DNA of 64,000 nucleotides from Antennarius striatus. Its lineage: Eukaryota > Chordata > Actinopteri > Lophiiformes > Antennariidae. Positions 50,101 through 62,196 of this stretch are shown piece after piece. The first letter of the stretch is position 1. Each line of letters begins with the position of its first letter. The position numbers and the translations under genes were made by a program. The notes below the pieces were generated by a model. That model saw nothing but the letters and a program-made list of their open reading frames with translations. It had not been told where the DNA came from and ran no database searches. The stretch is from positions 15,536,501-15,600,500 of the forward strand of contig NC_090778.1 in the NCBI RefSeq assembly GCF_040054535.1, given 5' to 3'.

Positions 50101-50900
50101 ACGGGACAAACACAATTTGTGCTACAGCTGGTATTTTCTGTACACATCAGGTTTTTCAGGCAATAAATATTGAACAAATGCTGTGGAATCTCAACCCCCT
50201 GGAAAGCCAAGGGTTTCAAACACCATCAATTTATTATGCCAGAAACATTGGTCAGAAACATGGAAGACAAAAAGTATTTTTTCCATAAAATACCCAACCT
50301 CATCCTTATTTCTTAAAATAATAGTATAATATTATCATCATACTTATTCAGAAGCGTATTACTTCCCCACGAAGTCTGAATAAACGAAGAGTGCAGTTAT
50401 AAACCTTCCGTCCAGTCAGAACCATGATGATAGCATTTGTTTCTCCCGGAGCCATTATCCAGAGGGACAGCTTAACGGTCATGACGTGGTGGTTCCTTAC
50501 AAATCTACAAATTGACAACTGTAGTTAACGTTAGCTGTATCTTGAATACATCACCGGCTGTCTGTTGTACACATTGAAAACTCTTCTTTGTATGGAACAA
50601 TAGGTGTTTTCTATTATTTTGACTGGAAACAGTCAGCTTGCTGCTAATTTGTCCGGTAAGTTAACTGCGGCCTCACAAATACTAGTTAGCATCGGTAGCT
50701 AGCGCATTAATGGAATGTATGTGGATTTTTATCTCATCATAACTCTTTTACTTACTGTCAGCGATTAGAAGTAGTCCCTGAGATTTTTTTACACTACTTA
50801 AAGTGAGAATCGTCAATTATTACTGAATAGCGTTGAAGCTAATGACCAGGCGGATACTTTCACTTGTAAGCTAACAGTATGTCATCGGATTTCCCTGAAG
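47110..50900. other. gck-ykt6 intergenic region
   Basis: Divergent spacer between gck (minus) and ykt6 (plus). Apart from one repeat fragment at 48438-48582 I see no gene. A 44-codon minus-strand frame at 50482-50348 is unsupported. Confidence 0.5.
48438..48582 (+). repeat. Fish dispersed repeat, second copy of the GTCTGTGTAGG family
   Basis: Matches 27145-27240 in order (GTCTGTGTAGGTT.CAGTTATCC ... GAAGACGTATCGTCTCTCAA), then continues past the point where the 27 kb copy folds back. Confidence 0.7.
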
Positions 50901-51054
50901 TTTCTTGAGCTGCATTATTGTTAGCTGACATGCTAGCTGGCTAAACCATGATGCTCTCATGTGATTGTGCTTCTGTTAGCTTCCGAATCAAATCATCGGG
51001 ACTGCGACATCGCATTTGCTTTGACTGACTGACCAGACTTGATCCGGAGGCGGC

Positions 51055-54000
51055 ATGAAGCTCTTCAGCCTCAGCGTTTTCCACAAAGGAGCGACCAAAG
51101 CAAACCTGCTGAAAGCGGCATATGACCTCTCCACCTTCGGGTTCTTTCAACGCAACGGGTGGGTCTAACCGGTCCGACTGAACCGAGTTAACATCATGAT
51201 GTGTGTTTGTATGTTCTGGGAACACAACGAGCACAAATAGCGACATAGGCTACCAGCTTCAGTATCGAGGGTGGCACCCCAGAGATGCCGAGGAGGTTTC
51301 GTGGGAGTGGGCTCACTGAAGGTGACAACAGTCATTGATCCACTGCTATGCTGTTATTATATTTGAGTTATTTTTATTTTGTTTGTTAGTTCCATTAGTC
51401 AAAGTCAGTTTTATTGTCAAGTGTACCATTTATGGACGAAATACAGCACAGATGAAATTGCAGTCCTCTCAGACCCACGGTCAATAGGCAGGACAACAGG
51501 CAGTACAATCGGCATAACAATATAGTACAACAGGCAGGACAACACAGGCAGTAAATATAGATATAGGCAGTAAAGTTAGACATAGGCAGTAAATTATCAA
51601 TGTTAGGGGCAGGATCTGAGGTGGTTAGTAGATATCAAAAAGATTCCATTTAGCTTCCCAGCACTATCTACCATGTTGCTGGTCTTTCAGGTGGTGTCAC
51701 CAAGAACACCGAAAAATCTGATTTCTGGAAGTTTTGTAGATTTGCCGTTACGTTTATACCCTAAAATTATTGCTGTTTGGGCTGGGACGTTTGTAACCTT
51801 AAGGCTGCGTTCAGACTGGCAGCCAAAATCCTGTTTTTAGCCCATCCAGATTGAAAGTGGATGGCTCTTTTGTTGAGAGTCACATGCCACATAAAATCCG
51901 ATTATAGCAAGACGGACTCAAACCACTTTCAGGAGGTAGTTTCAAATCGCATTTGCGACAGATGCGACACAGTCAGCTCCTAACACACCAGTTGGTTTTG
52001 ACGGTACTTGAAGTCACTCTACAGAGCAAAATCCTATTTGGACACTTGCTAAAAACAGTGTCGACAGTCAGCCCTAAAAGTCAGATATGAAAGGGAATTT
52101 GATTGGAAATCAATTTTCCTGCAGTCTGAACGCAGCCTAAGATACCACTGAAACAAGACTACAAAGTATGCTGCTGTTAGGGCTGTTGTAGCTGATACTC
52201 TGAGGCAGTGGAGTTGTATGAGCTGTACCATAACAAATATATGGTGGACTGTATGTTTATGTTTTCTTACTGTTCCAAGGTTCTTCCTCCATCAGTGGTA
52301 TTGTTTTTGTTTACGCAGTGTTCAAGAATTCATGACCTTCACCAGTGCCTTAATTGTTGAACGGACATCACAAGGAAGCCGTGCCTCTGTCAAAGAACAA
52401 GGTAAAACATAATTAGTCTTTTTTGAAATTGGTCAGAATGTGGCAGTAATGCTCTACACTTAGATAGGTGTCACTTGATTTAGTGTCAGTGTAGATAACA
52501 TAACATAATTATAATACAGTGCGCCCTCATTCCTCATGGTTAATTCGTTCCAGGAACCACATGCTATTAAGGAGTTCTGCGATATAGTGACAAACTATTC
52601 ATCTTATTATTTATGGTAATTTAAGCGTTTATGAACCTCCCCATACTGATATTAAACCACCTTCTATCTGTATTACCTCTTCACACACTCTGATAGACTG
52701 TTTAAAGCTCTTTGGTGTCTCACGGAAGTCCGAGACTCACGGAACGTAGCGCACTTTTGGATGCCGTCAGCCAATAGAATGCACGTAGGGTATCACGTGA
52801 CAGCCTACCAAAAATTCGCTTTGAGGTAAAGTTGGGAGCTTTGATGCGCGAGGACGCATTTTACTGTGTTTGTGCAGGGGGACAGGTGGTTTCATGTAAA
52901 TGCCTGTTGATCCGTTCGTTGATAGCTGCTCTTCCACAGACTCACTCGGTCCCTTGTCTTGCATTTTTAAAATATTTTTATTTAATATACTGCCTCACAG
53001 TATATAAAATTCTGCCTCACACTTCCTGTTTGATAAATATCACATTTGGTTTGTTTTTTCTTGCAGAGTACCTGTGTCATGTGTATGTAAGAAATGACAA
53101 CCTGGCTTCAGTTGTTATCGCAGATACTGAATACCCACAAAGAGTCAGTTTCACATTGCTTGAGAAGGTGTGTATAAAATGTAAGTAAAGCCATTTGTAT
53201 AGCTGTCATGTTTAATGATTAGTTTGCTCTATTTGTTTTAGGTATTAGATGAGTTCTCCAACCAGGTGGAAAGTAGGCACTGGCCCTCAGGTACTCCAGA
53301 AACCATTAACTACAGAGGCCTGGATATTTACCTGGCAAAATACCAGGTCAGATTTTAATCTGTTTATCAGTAATTATCTAGGAGGTATCGCAGATTGTTT
53401 TGTCCCTGTTTATGTCTGTGTCTGTCTGTGTTGGTGGTGTTGTTTTAATAAGCTCTGACATAAATGCAAAGATGTTGTTTGTTGTTGTTGAAGGGAGAGT
53501 TTGTTTATGAATTCCTTCCAATTGTTCAAAATGCAGAAGTTGCGTACCTTATTTCTGTTTTGTCTGTCAGAACCCCAGGGAGGCAGATGCAATGACCAAG
53601 GTGCAGGCAGAGCTCGATGAGACCAAGATCATTTTGGTAACACACTTTCCTAACCTCAGACATTGTGTGGTTGTTTTAGCATAAAATACCATCAAATTTG
53701 TCAAATAAATTAGTGTTTTATTTTATCAGAACTTGCATATGCAAAACCTTGCTTTAAACTGTTATGTGGGAAATAACCTACAGAGAACTTTATCAGTGCA
53801 CTTTATCAGTCCATGAAACAATGCATCACATTCATTTCAAGAGTACTTGTCAAATCAAAGTCTTTATGTGGCACACCATTTTTTTAAAAGCACAATACCA
53901 TGGAAAGTCTCCTGGAGAGAGGAGAAAAACTGGATGACCTTGTGTCAAAGTCAGAGCACCTAGGTGTCCAGTCCAAAGCCTTCTACAAGACTGTACGTAC

Positions 54001-54122
54001 TGACACCCCACCTCCTCTATACTCCACTGGCCACTCACTGTTTCAGTTTGTCTGACTGCATGCATGTCTCTATGTTCATCCTGCAGGCACGGAAACAGAA
54101 CTCCTGCTGTGAAATTATGTGA
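51055..54122 (+). CDS. ykt6: Synaptobrevin homolog YKT6, 7 exons, 198 aa
   Basis: R-SNARE acting in ER-Golgi, endosomal and autophagosome-lysosome fusion. Exons: 51055-51158, 52319-52401, 53067-53167, 53242-53346, 53571-53636, 53891-53992, 54087-54122; phases join. N-terminal longin domain (MKLFSLSVFHKG..., about 1-130), then the R-SNARE helix (KVQAELDETKIIL...ESLLERGEKLDDLV). The C-terminus is CCEIM: C194 is the palmitoylation site and C195 the prenylated CAAX cysteine (CCAIM in human). Length equals human YKT6. Opposite strand to gck, as in human. Poly(A) signal AATAAA at 54530. Confidence 0.97.
51395..51610 (+). repeat. Retroposon-tail-like repeat in ykt6 intron 1
   Basis: Begins TCAAAGTCAGTTTTATTGTC, wording common to fish LINE 3' ends, followed by a run of 'GGCAGTA/GGCAGGAC' short tandem variants (51486-51596). 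Confidence 0.5.
51803..52137. mobile_element. Harbinger-like MITE with perfect terminal repeats
   Basis: GGCTGCGTTCAGACTG at 51803 is matched by its exact inverse ending at 52137. Both edges are flanked by TAA (51800-51802 and 52138-52140). A 3-bp TWA duplication is typical of PIF/Harbinger. No coding content, 335 bp, in ykt6 intron 1. Confidence 0.75.
52515..52850 (+). repeat. Dispersed repeat with CAGTGCGCCCTC start, copy B
   Basis: Counterpart of 12697-13062: same order of shared words, including an ATCACGTGAC segment (52792-52801). It sits in ykt6 intron 2. Confidence 0.7.
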
Positions 54123-54529
54123 TGTCACTGCCTTGTCCTTTGGGACATACCTCTCTCTGCCTTTCTACTTTTCCTACAACTCCCATCATGCACCAGCCAC
54201 CACATCTCAATACCAAGAACAGAACTGATTCTGTATACCGGTAATCCAGGACTGGGGTTGACGACGGTAGCGCATCGATGTGCAACCTTTTCCGGATTGG
54301 ATGATGGGAGCTGAAGGAGTGATGGGGTTTGGTCAGGGAAAGAAGTAACATTTAAATTATTTCTAGACATTCAAAGGGTTAACATCTGTTTGTTGTATCA
54401 GTACCAGCTGAGGTGTAATGGTGTAGCACTATGGACACCTGATATATTGTTGAAACAGCTTCATACCATTTAATGTTGTTCAGTTTTAGTTCAGTCTTAG
54501 TAGCTTGATTTAAAAAAGTATTAATCATG

Positions 54530-54535
54530 AATAAA
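54530..54535 (+). terminator. ykt6 poly(A) signal AATAAA
   Basis: First AATAAA after the ykt6 stop, 408 nt downstream. Another lies near 55817, which would allow a longer 3'UTR. Confidence 0.45.
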
Positions 54536-54599
54536 ACTTCTTTTTCAAGGCCGCTCTGACAACCTGACAGTTTCATCGAATGAATTCATAAAACACGTT

Positions 54600-57100
54600 A
54601 ACTGTTTGGGTAAGATTTCTGGGTTTTCTTTTAGGCTTTTGTTGCCCACTAGGTGGCCCTGTTTATTCTTCCAGTGAGCCCCAACATAGAGGATAATCCC
54701 CCCCAAAAAAATCAAACAGTAGCTGTGGTCTCTTAAAAACTTCAACAAATTTTACAGTCATTTTTAAACATCTCTTGACCGTATTAATTTGTGACTTTTT
54801 TGCTTCTATCACATGGTGTTAAATCTACAACATTCCCAATTCAGGTGTGTGTTTGTATGATGAATCTTAAAGCTGATAAGATGTTTGAGAATGATCCTGG
54901 TTAAATGTTATGTGGGTCTTCTGGGAGAGATTTTCTGTTTACTTTGTGTACTCAAGATATTATTTTCACATATAGCCATCAAATAACACTTAAACAGGCT
55001 TTTAGAATTAAAAAAAAATAATGCTAGGACACCTGTAGTCCAGGGATTGTCTGGCGGTCTTGGACCTGGGATCACTGGCATGTTATGTCTTATAGTGATG
55101 GAGGTGGGCATGTGATCATCGTCCGCCGTTGTACTCTGATGTTGAGTTTCTCCTAAAATGGTTAAAGAGTTTGTCAAGAAAACAGCCATGAATGAAGACA
55201 GGAAATGAGTAGATCCATATGCCAGATGATATTTATTTTCAGTATTTGAAGTTTGTTTAGTATTTTGGCCTTAACTGGGTAGAAATGTCTTTTCTTAAGA
55301 AACTGCTATTCATTTTAAAGTGGAGATTGCCTTTTGACATGTGTTGGATTTCTGCTTGCTCTCTGCTGTCTGTGTGTGTCTTACTTGCTGATGTACAGCA
55401 TCTGCCAGCCGTGTTGATGTTGAGTGTCTGTGTGTGAGCACTTCTTGTATAGTCTGAACCATTTTTTTTTCTGCTTTTAAAATGTAAATATTTGTGCAAT
55501 ATCTCTGCAGACATTTGGTTTCTATCTCTCTGTAAAGAATTAACAAAATGTATCTCACTCAAGACATTCAATTTCCCCTAATATGACTGACTCCCATAAC
55601 AACTGTTTCCAGGGGTGATTTCTGACATGTTTATTCATTTGTTTTAAATTTCTCAAATTCCAATTAATGTGCTGAATTTGAAAACCTGTCACATCCGTGA
55701 AGTTCCCCTGTAGCTATTTGCAGATCATGTGTTGGTGATGTGTGTTTAATATTCTGAATTAAACCTCTTTGTCCAGATGTGGTTTGCAAATGTAAAGCAA
55801 AAACTATAGGAAATAAAATATTATTCTCTGAAGTCTGACCACGTAACTTTTCTCAGACGCACACAAGAAAAGGCATCTACATTAATATACTGGTTTATTG
55901 CCGAAAAAATACCATTTGAAAGCTGTTTGCAAAAAAAAAAGTAAAATAACAGGTTAGAAGCCTAAATATTAGATATCAAAAGTGTTGGCCATTGCTATCT
56001 AAAAAAATTATTCAATTCCTTAATGATAGGCATTATTAGTTCTCTGTAGTATGTTGCTCTGACATGAATCCAGACAGTGTTGATCTGCAGGCCTGGGATG
56101 TTAATTGAATTTCATTTGCGCATATGCGGTTTTGGATCAGCAGTGACGTCTGTGCTGGTAGTCTTGACATGAAGCTTTTATGCAAAATGACATGTATTTA
56201 AAAAATCTGTAGGTCTAAGAAGCTTGGCACAGTATTTTAAAATGTGATTTGCAAATGTGTGTTTTACTTTTGGGACGCTATTCTAGATAATTCAAACCGG
56301 TCATTCCAGAATTGGAGGACATCAGGGCTTCCAAATTCTAAAAGTAAACCTTCAGTTTTCTGATTGTGTGCTACATATTCGATTATAGGTAATAAACTAT
56401 CAATGGCTTGATTAGCTCAGCTTACAGATCAATGGTACAATTATTATTACATGATTTATTTTGTGTTTACAATACTTGATCATAGTAACAAGGTTGCAAC
56501 TCGATACTAATGTTCGCTCTCTCTCAAGAGTAGAAGCTAGCTGCTTAGTTAGCTGTTACTGCTGATGAAGAGAACAAATAAAAAGTAATTTTAAAAATCT
56601 TATTCTAACAATATGCATATCAAGGATGGATAAGGTAAAGTGAGACATTCAACTAAAGATAACTATTATAAAATACGGACAAATAGATGGCAGGACACAC
56701 CTTTGCTCTGCCCATTCTTTTGGAATTAATTGATTTTCGCGTCATTAGTGTCCTCCGGTGTTTAGGCTACGGATGTTTCGTCATTTGGTCATTTGTCAGC
56801 CGCAACACTAAGTCCGTTAAAACTGTAAGGTACTACACTACACTTGATCTTAGTCAAAATTCACCGGAAGCACATGAACGCAGCATGAGCGCCTCAGCTG
56901 GCTCCAGGTTGCACGCCGGGAAACGCCCACTAATCACACCTTTAGTCACGTGGGGGAAAACTCCAGCTCTTTAAGGGTGTTTTGTCTTTTTGTTTTGAAG
57001 CATTTAGGGAAAATGTTTGTTCTTGTTAAGGCTTTATTTTTTAATGGCGATTTTGTCCATTGTCTGCTACCGAACATTTAGTTTCAGGCCCATATTTCAC
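54600..57100. other. Intergenic region downstream of ykt6
   Basis: May include a long ykt6 3'UTR up to about 55830. No other gene structure supported. A U2-like fragment is noted separately at 56837-56862. Confidence 0.45.
56837..56862 (-). pseudogene. U2 snRNA-like fragment
   Basis: The minus strand carries CTAAGATCAAGTGTAGT (56853-56837), identical to the conserved U2 snRNA region holding the branch-point recognition sequence, preceded by TTTTGA as in U2 (TTTTGG). Similarity is lost on both sides, so it is a fragment, not a U2 gene. Confidence 0.5.
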
Positions 57101-57132
57101 TTTTTAAACCACTGCGTCTCGCTATAAAAGCG

Positions 57133-57133
<1 letters not shown>

Positions 57134-57229
<96 letters not shown>
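57134..57229. repeat. (TG)n microsatellite
   Basis: About 47 TG units close upstream of the GC-rich promoter-like region of the small membrane-protein gene. Confidence 0.98.
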
Positions 57230-57231
<2 letters not shown>

Positions 57232-57329
57232 TGACTGGTAGCAGGACTGTCTTGCTGAATGCGAGTATGTGTGTTTCTGCGTCTGTGACGTCAGATACCA
57301 AGTAAAAAACATTTCCCAGTTGTCCCGAC

Positions 57330-57477
57330 TTGAGGAGGCGGAAGCGGGGAGTTGATTTTTCCGATTCCTCCGACATCACGTGAACGCGCCGTGATCGAGC
57401 CGCACACGGTGGAGCGTGAATACGGACGGCGGTGGAACGCGGCAGCAGGCTGACTTCGGTTCTGTAGAACAGGGAAG
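57330..57477 (+). promoter_or_regulatory. GC-rich promoter / 5'UTR exon of the small membrane-protein gene
   Basis: CpG-rich stretch with an exon-like end at 57477 (GGGAAG|GTAAAG). It would splice to the coding exon whose acceptor is at 57991-57992. Transcription start not visible. Confidence 0.45.
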
Positions 57478-57808
57478 GTAAAGAAGGGTTTTTGTCTTCA
57501 GACGAGAACACTGTTGTCCCTCTTTGTGTTTTTACTCCGCTCCAGCTGCCTGGCTTTGCGGACGAAGGTGACTGGTAAATAAGTGGTTAGTGTTTTTTCT
57601 TATCTTGCATGTGTTCCTATCTGTGGGCCTGTTGCTGCTTGAAGCGCTCTGATTTTCCACATTAGTGAACTTCCTGCAGAAAGTTTCCAACTCCTCGACT
57701 TGTTGCTGATCCAGTCTGCGCCTCTGTTTCCTGCGTCCTTCCTCCTGGCGCGTCTTTATTTCTCTTTAAGTGTTCGAAAAGTATTTTAATAGTACCCCAG
57801 CTGGTTCT

Positions 57809-57917
<109 letters not shown>

Positions 57918-57992
57918 TCATTGCCCTGTACTCTAGTTGTTTTTTTTCCCTTTTTGCTCATGAATAACACAAATGTTTTGCTTCACTTTCAG

Positions 57993-60797
57993 ATGGTTGA
58001 CCCAGATCTGGTAGTGCAGCAGTTTTTGCACGCAGATCAACAGAGAAATGGTGAGCACTATCTTTTCTTTTTTTGGAGAATCAAAATGGTTAAATCTGGG
58101 TCATAATACATTATCTTTTTTTTTTCTTTTATTCTACTCAAAATCTGCACCAACCTCCACAAATCGCACCATCTGATAGAGTGGAATAGAGAATAATCCA
58201 CTGGGGAATTAACTATTAATTGCAAACATGCACTTAACGTTGGAAACTTACCTCATGTTAGTTTCTGTTGAACAGGTAAATTCCTTGTAGTGATATCTGC
58301 CTGGCGTCAGCTGCCATCATGTTCCAGCAGTCGCTTTAATCCAAACCAGTGTCATCACTGGTGCTGATGAGGTTTCTATTCATATTTGAAATGGCGCTGT
58401 AGCTGGAAAAGCTGGAAAAGCCTGCCCGATCTAAAAACACATATAAATCTGGTGCATGTGGACTTTTATTTGGATCTTAATTGAATTGGTTATACTGGAT
58501 ATCAACTTCCTGAATATTTCTGAGTTTGTTTTCGTAGTGATCCGTGCACTGTTCCTTGAAAAAATACATTTTCTCCCCACTTTATTTTGAAGTGGAGAGA
58601 AAAGATATCAGACTTTACTACTTCATCGCAATCTGATAGTAATATAAATGTTAAGTTATATCCTGCATATTCACAACAAATCATTTAAATTGATACTTCT
58701 TTGCCTTTTCATTTCACTTGTGATATGAAATATGTCTACTCTATCCCCACAAAGCTTCATCGGGATCCACGCTGCCGTCTCACACAGAGGACTCTTTGAC
58801 CTGGAGCAGTGGAATCATCCCTGGTGAGTCCAAATTCTTATCTTTTTAGTAAACCTGCGAGACCTGTTTGAATAGAAAATAATTCAAATCAAGGGAACTC
58901 AAGTGACACTGCCAGTAATTTTAAAAAATGTTGGTAACATTTTGTTATTTCTGAAGCCTGACTGCAAAGTTGAGGAAATTATTTTGGTCAAATTGCTTGT
59001 GGCTATTTACACTGGCTGTGTCAAAGACTTTCCAGAAATACTCTGCTCTGTTTGTTTTTTTTCATTCTTTAAGTAATTCAATAGCCCCTGCTGTGTGTGT
59101 GTTTAGACATTGTTTTGGTGTCTTTCCAGTCCTGCTTCCTTCCATCGATCCACTAGTCTCTGAAGTTCATACTAGAAGATGTTTGTACTTCAGTAACATT
59201 TCATGTTCCTCTTCCTCTGTTGGCTTGGGCGGGTGGGGGGGTATAGAATACAATCTGCCCCTCATAATGTATATTCACTAAATTGCCAGAATACGTGTTC
59301 AGCTATCCAAATCACTGAATTTAGGTGTTCCAATCACTTCAGTGGCCACAGGTGTATAAAGTCAAGCACCAAGGTGTGTAGATTACTTCTACAGACATTT
59401 GTGAAAGATCGGGTCGCTGTCAGGAGTTCAGTGAGTTCAGTGTGGTAAAGTCATAAGATGTGCAATAAGTCCAGCCATGAAATTCGTCATTACTAAATAT
59501 TCCACAACCTTTTAGCAGTACTATAACAACGTGGAAGCCATTGGGACCAAAACATTTTGGACTGTTTCATCCTTGAGAATAATGGGAACACTTTAGATCT
59601 GGTCTGTTTGTGTTCCTACGTGACTGAAAGTTTGTTGTGAAAGAACTTGACTGGCCTGACTTCAACCAAACAGAACACCTTTAGGATGAATTAGATGGAG
59701 ACTACGACCCAGTTCCTTCTCGTCCAACGTCAGTGTCTGACTTCACAAATGACCTTCTGGAAGAATAGTCCAACATTCCCCTAAACACACTCCTGAACCC
59801 TGTGGAAAGCCTTCAAGACTTGAAGCTGTCGTTGCTGCATAGGATGGAATTGCATCATATTAAATGTTAAGGTTTAAGAATGAAATGCCTCTCAAATTTG
59901 CTTGTGTCTGAAGGCTGGGGAGTTAGTATTGTAGGGAGTATTTCACTCTGAGAGCAGGCTGGTGTGGCTGGATCGGAGGCAGCATTTATGTGAGCTGACC
60001 CTCATACTGGGTCGTCTATGTAACTGTGTGGTGCGCATTGAAACCTTTCATACTTTACATGGAAACAATTATTTTCTATTATTCTTACATTTCAATGGTG
60101 GTAATGAAAACTATATGATGTGTAGCTCAACATATAAGTGCAAAGGATTGTTTTACAAAAGTTCAAGTAAGAATCTCAGTAAAGTCTGCACACCTTTGTC
60201 AGGTCAGTATAAAATTATTTTTATCCTTTAAATTAGTACAGGTTACAGACATAATCCAGGAAGAGCAAAACCCCCAAAGTACAGACCCAAATGTGTTTTT
60301 TCCTTGCAAAATAGCAAATAATCTTGATGTTTAGGAAAATGAGCTGCACATTAATGCAAATTAGGGTGTTTAGTCATGAAGTGTAAAGTCTTTTGTGAAA
60401 GGATATTCTACAGTACTCTCTGTGCAACAATGAACTATACGGTCTGCTATAAATGCACATCACGTATTGGCCGGTATGTAAATGAATAGATATGAAAATA
60501 TATATAAATATGTGGTTTTAGGTGCGATTGCTGCAGCAGTGTTCATCGCCTTCATACTCGCTCTCTACACCGTCCTCTGGAAGTGCATGGTGTCCCCGCC
60601 TCAACGGTAAACCACAGAAACAAGCACGGATTTCTTTGCCCGAGCAAACTATCAATTGTTTACTGTTCACTGTCATGTGTCTGAACTCTGAATCACTGTT
60701 ATTTTTTCAGTTTTTTCATTGTGAACACAATTTGTCTTTCTTTTCCAGGAAAAAAAGCAAGATGAGGGTCAGAGGGCAGCAGAGGAGCTCGGTGTAA
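57993..60797 (+). CDS. Small single-pass membrane protein, 4 coding exons, 86 aa, unnamed
   Basis: Exons 57993-58050, 58755-58823, 60522-60606, 60749-60797, all with GT/AG borders and matching phase; ATG follows the acceptor CTTTCAG directly. The protein has a polar N-terminal half (MVDPDLVVQQFLHADQQRN, then Ser/Thr-rich), one membrane segment about residues 44-66 (AIAAAVFIAFILALYTVLW), and a basic C-tail (RKKSKMRVRGQQR) ending SSV. No signal peptide, so a type III (N-out, C-in) topology is expected from the basic tail. The last residues fit a class I PDZ ligand. I do not recognise the family. AATAAA at 61408 gives a 3'UTR of about 0.6 kb. Confidence 0.8.
59240..59885 (+). mobile_element. Decayed, internally deleted Tc1-like element
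   Basis: Contains wording of a common fish Tc1-type family: GGTGTTCCAATCACTTC near 59328, then remnants of transposase ends (GAACTTGACTGGCCTGA; CCTTCTCGTCCAAC). The middle is missing. It lies in the intron between exons 3 and 4 (58755-58823 and 60522-60606) of the small membrane-protein gene. Confidence 0.7.
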
Positions 60798-61407
60798 AGA
60801 CCGGATCCCGTTTAGCTCTTCATGTATAATCATAACGTACGGACTGAGATCTAAATGCAGATTTTGCACCAAGTCTGAGAAAACATGCCACAAATGATCC
60901 TCGTAATGGATCTGAAGATGAAATCACACACAAAAAAAAAAAACCAGCTGAGGGGGAAACACGTCTGTTGGACTCGGCGTGGTTGTTTGTCCTTGGCTCC
61001 CATTGGCTCAAACATCCGTGGTGATGTGAAACCGATCATGCTGCTTTTTACCTGTGAACTCTGAACTACTGAGGGGTGAGGCCGCTCAGGTCACTGATGA
61101 GTTGTGTGTTACCTATATTGTTGTATGCCTGAGAGAGATTGCAATTTATTTATGTATGTGTATTTTACACGTTTTATTTTTGCGTGCCTTGTCCCTGCAC
61201 CAGTGGACCTGTTTTAAAACATATCTTCTATTCTTTTACAGTATCTTTTATAATATTTTCAAAGTTACTTGCATATTTACCTGCCAGATAATGTCCTGAA
61301 GATGTTTTGGTGAAAACTTTAGTCCACATTTTTTAGTCACTCTTCTCAGGACTTTTGTAACTACTGTATGACTTGTGTTAATTTACAAGTAGAGGACTGC
61401 ACCTATG

Positions 61408-61413
61408 AATAAA
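61408..61413 (+). terminator. Poly(A) signal AATAAA of the small membrane-protein gene
   Basis: AATAAA 611 nt after the stop, followed by a GT-rich segment. Confidence 0.5.
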
Positions 61414-61527
61414 AGGTATGCTCTGACGGAATCACTAGCAGTATGAGTGTTAAAAGGTTTGTTTCATTTGTTCACGTAATGGAAATCAGGTCAAGCTAAA
61501 GAGCAGTTTCATCCAAGAAATATCCAA

Positions 61528-62196
61528 TCCAATCTTTATTTGTTGAGCACTTCACCACAACCGCAGTCGACCAAAGTGCTGTACAGACGAGTAAATAAAA
61601 AGAACAAACAGTATAGATAAAAGACAAAGTGGCTCAAATATTGCAAGTAAAGTAAATTAATTAAAAACAAGATATGGATAAAAGCAAAAGCCGTATAATC
61701 AGAGCAATAAAAATAAGATAAAATAAGATAAAATAAAATCTAGTGTCTATCTAGATGTTAAAAGCCAAGGAGAAGAGGCAGGTTTTCACACGAGATTTAA
61801 AAACAGAGAAGAGGCCTGTCTGATCTGCTGAGGCAGATCATTCCACAATTTAGGCACCACAACAGCAAAGGCACGGTCCCCTCTGAGCTTCCGTTTGGTT
61901 TGAGGCACATTCAGGAGCAGCTGATCAGCTGACCTGAGAGATCGAGCAGGTACATGGGTGTGTAGAAGCTCAGAGAGGTAAGGTGGGGCAAGAGCATTCA
62001 GGGATTTAAAAGTAAAAGAATTTTAAAATGGATTCTAAAATGTATGGGCAGCCAGTGGAGTGAGGCTAAAATGGGGGTAATGTGCTCATGCTTACGGGTG
62101 CTGGTCAACAGACGTGCAGCAGCGTTTTGGACCATCTGGAGACGGGAGATGGAAGAAGCACTGACCCCCACATAAAGGGAATTACAATAGTCCATC
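61528..62196 (-). mobile_element. L2-like LINE fragment (end of reverse transcriptase ORF plus 3' part)
   Basis: Minus strand from 62195 reads MDYCNSLYVGVSASSISRLQ followed by VQNAAARLLT and ASLHWLPIHFRI, the familiar end of L2/CR1-type reverse transcriptases, then a decayed C-terminal part with words such as RAFAVV and FKSRVKTCLFSLAF. 5' truncated. Confidence 0.8.

Noticed and set aside
50348..50482. 44-codon minus-strand frame (MTVKLSLWIMAPGET...) upstream of ykt6
   Set aside because: Too short, no exon partner found, and no family recognised. Kept only as a note because it is divergent to ykt6.
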